From Nilaparvata lugens (lineage: Eukaryota; Arthropoda; Insecta; Hemiptera; Delphacidae), in the NCBI RefSeq assembly GCF_014356525.2, contig NC_052507.1:56886621-56950620 (forward strand): DNA of 64,000 nucleotides. The letters run 5' to 3'. The position numbers and the translations under genes are program-made. Position 1 is the stretch's first letter, and each line of letters starts with the position of its first letter. Positions 61,193 through 64,000 of the stretch are shown here, one piece after another. The notes below the pieces were generated by a model, which saw nothing but the letters and a program-made list of their open reading frames with translations, did no database searches and was not told the origin of the DNA.

Positions 61193-63195
61193 TCAAAACA
61201 TGTCAACTTGTGGATTGCATACCAGAAAAACGGGAATGATTCAGGTCTCCAAATTTTGAACATAGATTCTAGAAATATCAATCTCGTGCACCTGGAAGCC
61301 CAAATTTCAGGTGAAGACCTAGAATGAACGATCATTGAAATTTTTTAGATCGTCTTTTCTAGATCACAATATACTCTGCTCATTTGGATTCTGAGGCCAT
61401 ATTTATTTGCCAAGTGAATCTTTACTGTGAAAAGTTTTTAACTCTTGAAAAATACAATATATGAGAACAAGCTTCACACAGCCCTTGTTACTCTTGGCAT
61501 TTTCTCAAACATGTTCACGCTTTGTGTATCTACCAGAAACAAACAGCTTGCAGCGTCAAAGCCAGCAATTAACTAAAAAGCGAGCCAAATTCACAACGGA
61601 AAAATTAATGAATCCAGGAAAGCGTGGTGAAAATGATACAGTTTACAGAGTGAATGTTTGATTGTTATGGGAAGATATTTTTTTTGACAGCCTCATTACG
61701 AACATGTCCTCTTTGATCATTCTTAGTCAAGAGTGAAACGTTACGCGCTCTTGTGAAAAATGTGAATTTTAAAAACTGATGAATAGCTTCAAAGCTTACT
61801 GATTTGTTCTGTCACGTAGTTAGGATTAATAATTATTTAGAATTAATGGAAGTGGATTAAGCTGTGGAAATAATATTACTCGTGACCTAGTTTATTCAGT
61901 AGGAAATGTCCGCAACAGTACTGGAGTATCCAGAAGCTTCCAGCTCAATGTTGAATCTTTAAGTGTAGAATATCGTCGTCTGATGGGGAAGATATTGAAG
62001 TTTGGTTGTCATCAATTGGAGTTGTTCCCCAGTTTATCCAGATTACTATTTAGATAAAAGTAATAATGTGGAGCTTCTTAATAATTGATACTAATCCTCT
62101 CGTCAATTCCACTTAACAGGACTGCAGTTTCATGTTCAAATCTCCAGCTAAACTGCAGTCCTGCAAGTAGTGCAGGATCAGTGTTTTTCAACTCTAGTAG
62201 GATGGAGAATACCGTATACTATTTCCAAAAATGAATGATCTTATCCAGAATGGATTTATTTCTCATGATTTATTTCCCCACAATATGACCAAATCACGAG
62301 ATAAAATACAAAATACTGAAATTTGTGTTCGATATGTCCTCCACTGACGGCATCTAGCAATTTTGCAATTCATTCCAATGTGTATGTGTCACTGAATCCA
62401 TCACAATCCATGTCACTGACGCTACAAAAGCTGTTATCCTGTGAACTCTGTTCTTCAATATCACTAGGTACTTTGTAGGGAATTCAATCCATGGCATTTT
62501 GTATTATTACTTATCAATTACATTGATAAATTATTACTCATCAATCACATTGATAAATATGTGAATACGATCTACTAAGTCGATAAAATAGTTTTTACGT
62601 AGTTCACCTCTACATTGGGGAATTGGAGCTGAATCTCCCATATTCATTGAGAAATTGGAAGGTAATCAATCCATTGAATTGAGAATCAATCTTTTTGTTT
62701 GAAGATCCCATTGGTATACAACCGAACTACATTTTGTTAGAATGTAAAGTTTCAACCATGGGATGCAAGTAGAGATAATGGCTGCCCAATCCTAGTTATT
62801 ACTATTCCAATCAAGCAGTATTATCAGTACGTTTGAAGTTATGTATAAGAATCCAATTGAATTGCTCAAAATGAGCTTCAATCCTGAATAATAGTAAATA
62901 TACTTCACTCAATAGAATAGTATCAACGGATGAATCAATGATAAAAAGTGATCAGCTTTTGAAAATAAATGAAATCTTACATTGATGATAGAACCAAATA
63001 TGGTGCACACATATTTTGAATCACTTCTAAGGCTGAATAAGTGATTGAAGATCGTGCTTTTATCTTCTATTCAGCTACTGACTCTCACATTCGAATAGGA
63101 TATAACGTCGCTGATCTCCGTTCATGCGCTCAAACAAATATGAAATACGTGGTCTGTAATAAACTGGTAACAATAGAATGTTTCAGTAGTAGGCC

Positions 63196-63227
<32 letters not shown>

Positions 63228-64000
63228 ATATATATAATTTTTTTTTTTAATAAGTGAGTGACCTACCTAATAAATTTCCCTTATTACAGAATTTTACATT
63301 TTTATTAATTTTTCTTGTCAACGAAAATGCATAACCGGTATTTGATAGGAATAACAAACTTGAGACAACATGAGAGCTTCGTTCACCTTACAGAATTGAC
63401 TGTCACAGTAGACTATGATGCTCTATAAGTAACAATGATAATTGCACATGGATAAAAGGACAAAAGTACTAACAGAGATTCCATGGAAGGATTTCAAGAG
63501 TTCCATTCTGGTTTGCCTTGTATTCACTTTGTATAGGGAACTACTTACAAATCACAAAACAGACACGAAATGAATATTGTTGAGCGTTCATGAGCTGTAA
63601 CTCCCATGAAGGTATAATTTCCTCCTCGAAGTATACATTATTACAATATTAAGAACATACTTCACAATGGGAAGGATGTTGATAGTTTAACAAAGAGACG
63701 TATATGGTATATGAGCTTATAGGCTTCCATCAAAGAGAAAACATGGCGTAACTTGTATCAGTTGTCTCTGCTTTTATGAAATTTCTAGCTCATGTATCGT
63801 ATTATTATGAATATAACTACAGACGAGAGACGATATCATACAGTATGAGTTACGATATAGGGTTGATAGAGATATTCCTGGGAGAATAATGGAACCCTGA
63901 ATCTTAAGATTAGTTTTTGGTTATGCATGATAATCTACTATTACAAAAAATGTTACACAAAAGGAAGGTTATTCATTGAAGCTAGTGAATGGTACAACGA
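61193..64000. other. No recognisable gene
   Basis: AT-rich DNA with short open frames only. Contains the hairpin at 62117-62163 and a (TA)n run at about 63199-63236. Confidence 0.4.
62117..62163. repeat. Perfect 14-bp hairpin
   Basis: CAGGACTGCAGTTT (62117-62130) and its exact reverse complement AAACTGCAGTCCTG (62150-62163) surround a 19-base loop. No function is apparent. Confidence 0.6.

Overview
The window looks like transposon-rich intergenic and intronic DNA from an insect, most likely a hemipteran. It is AT-rich and has intron-type splice signals, animal transposon families and microsatellites, and no bacterial-style gene packing. A planthopper-like genome is my guess from two dispersed repeats that I recognise only from memory. 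The one host coding segment I can defend is a single exon with a Kazal-type inhibitor domain (31417-31578, minus). Almost everything else that is legible is mobile DNA.

Layout. 1-1452: tandem copies of an LTR-end plus gag-start segment. 2970-4276: microsatellites and a purine-rich minisatellite. 4424-28295: a nest of related long-LTR, gag-only retrotransposons, inserted in a (GT)n tract of a dispersed repeat whose halves lie at 4277-4423 and 28296-28975. The order is LTR (4426-6167), gag remnant (6168-7790), leader with primer-binding site, chimeric LTR (8405-10502), an internal fragment, LTR (11021-12840), gag (13043-15462), leader with primer-binding site, LTR (15949-17949), a second leader, and then an LTR (18344-28295) split by a complete 8.4-kb element on the plus strand, E1 (18962-27380). 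E1 has 2.4-kb LTRs, a 4-bp target duplication ATAT, a lysine-tRNA-type primer-binding site, one broken gag and no pol. 28300-35714: mostly unassigned DNA with the Kazal exon, a LINE 3' fragment and a purine tract. 35715-38328: a Ty3/gypsy-type element with 135/138-bp LTRs and 5-bp duplication GTAAG that has lost gag and keeps most of pol. 41062-41362: a short inverted-repeat element with 9-bp duplication. 47315-48162: a mariner rearranged into a fold-back of two transposase 3' ends. 48182-56585: a Polinton/Maverick-like element (ends AG, 6-bp duplication TTCTTC, roughly 810-bp inverted repeats) whose only recognisable gene is a broken double-jelly-roll-type major capsid protein. A 4.86-kb LINE of CR1/jockey-like organisation interrupts its right inverted repeat with 5-bp duplication ATCTT. 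56592-64000: unassigned DNA with simple repeats, a Helitron-like end and a perfect hairpin.

The most unusual items are the miniature Polinton that seems to encode little besides a capsid protein, and the gag-only LTR families whose Gags lack a CCHC knuckle and instead carry tandem basic repeats around an H-[V/I/A]-R-[F/L]-K core. All the mobile genes that I could read carry stops or frameshifts. Several of these lie in A-runs, so some could be sequencing errors.
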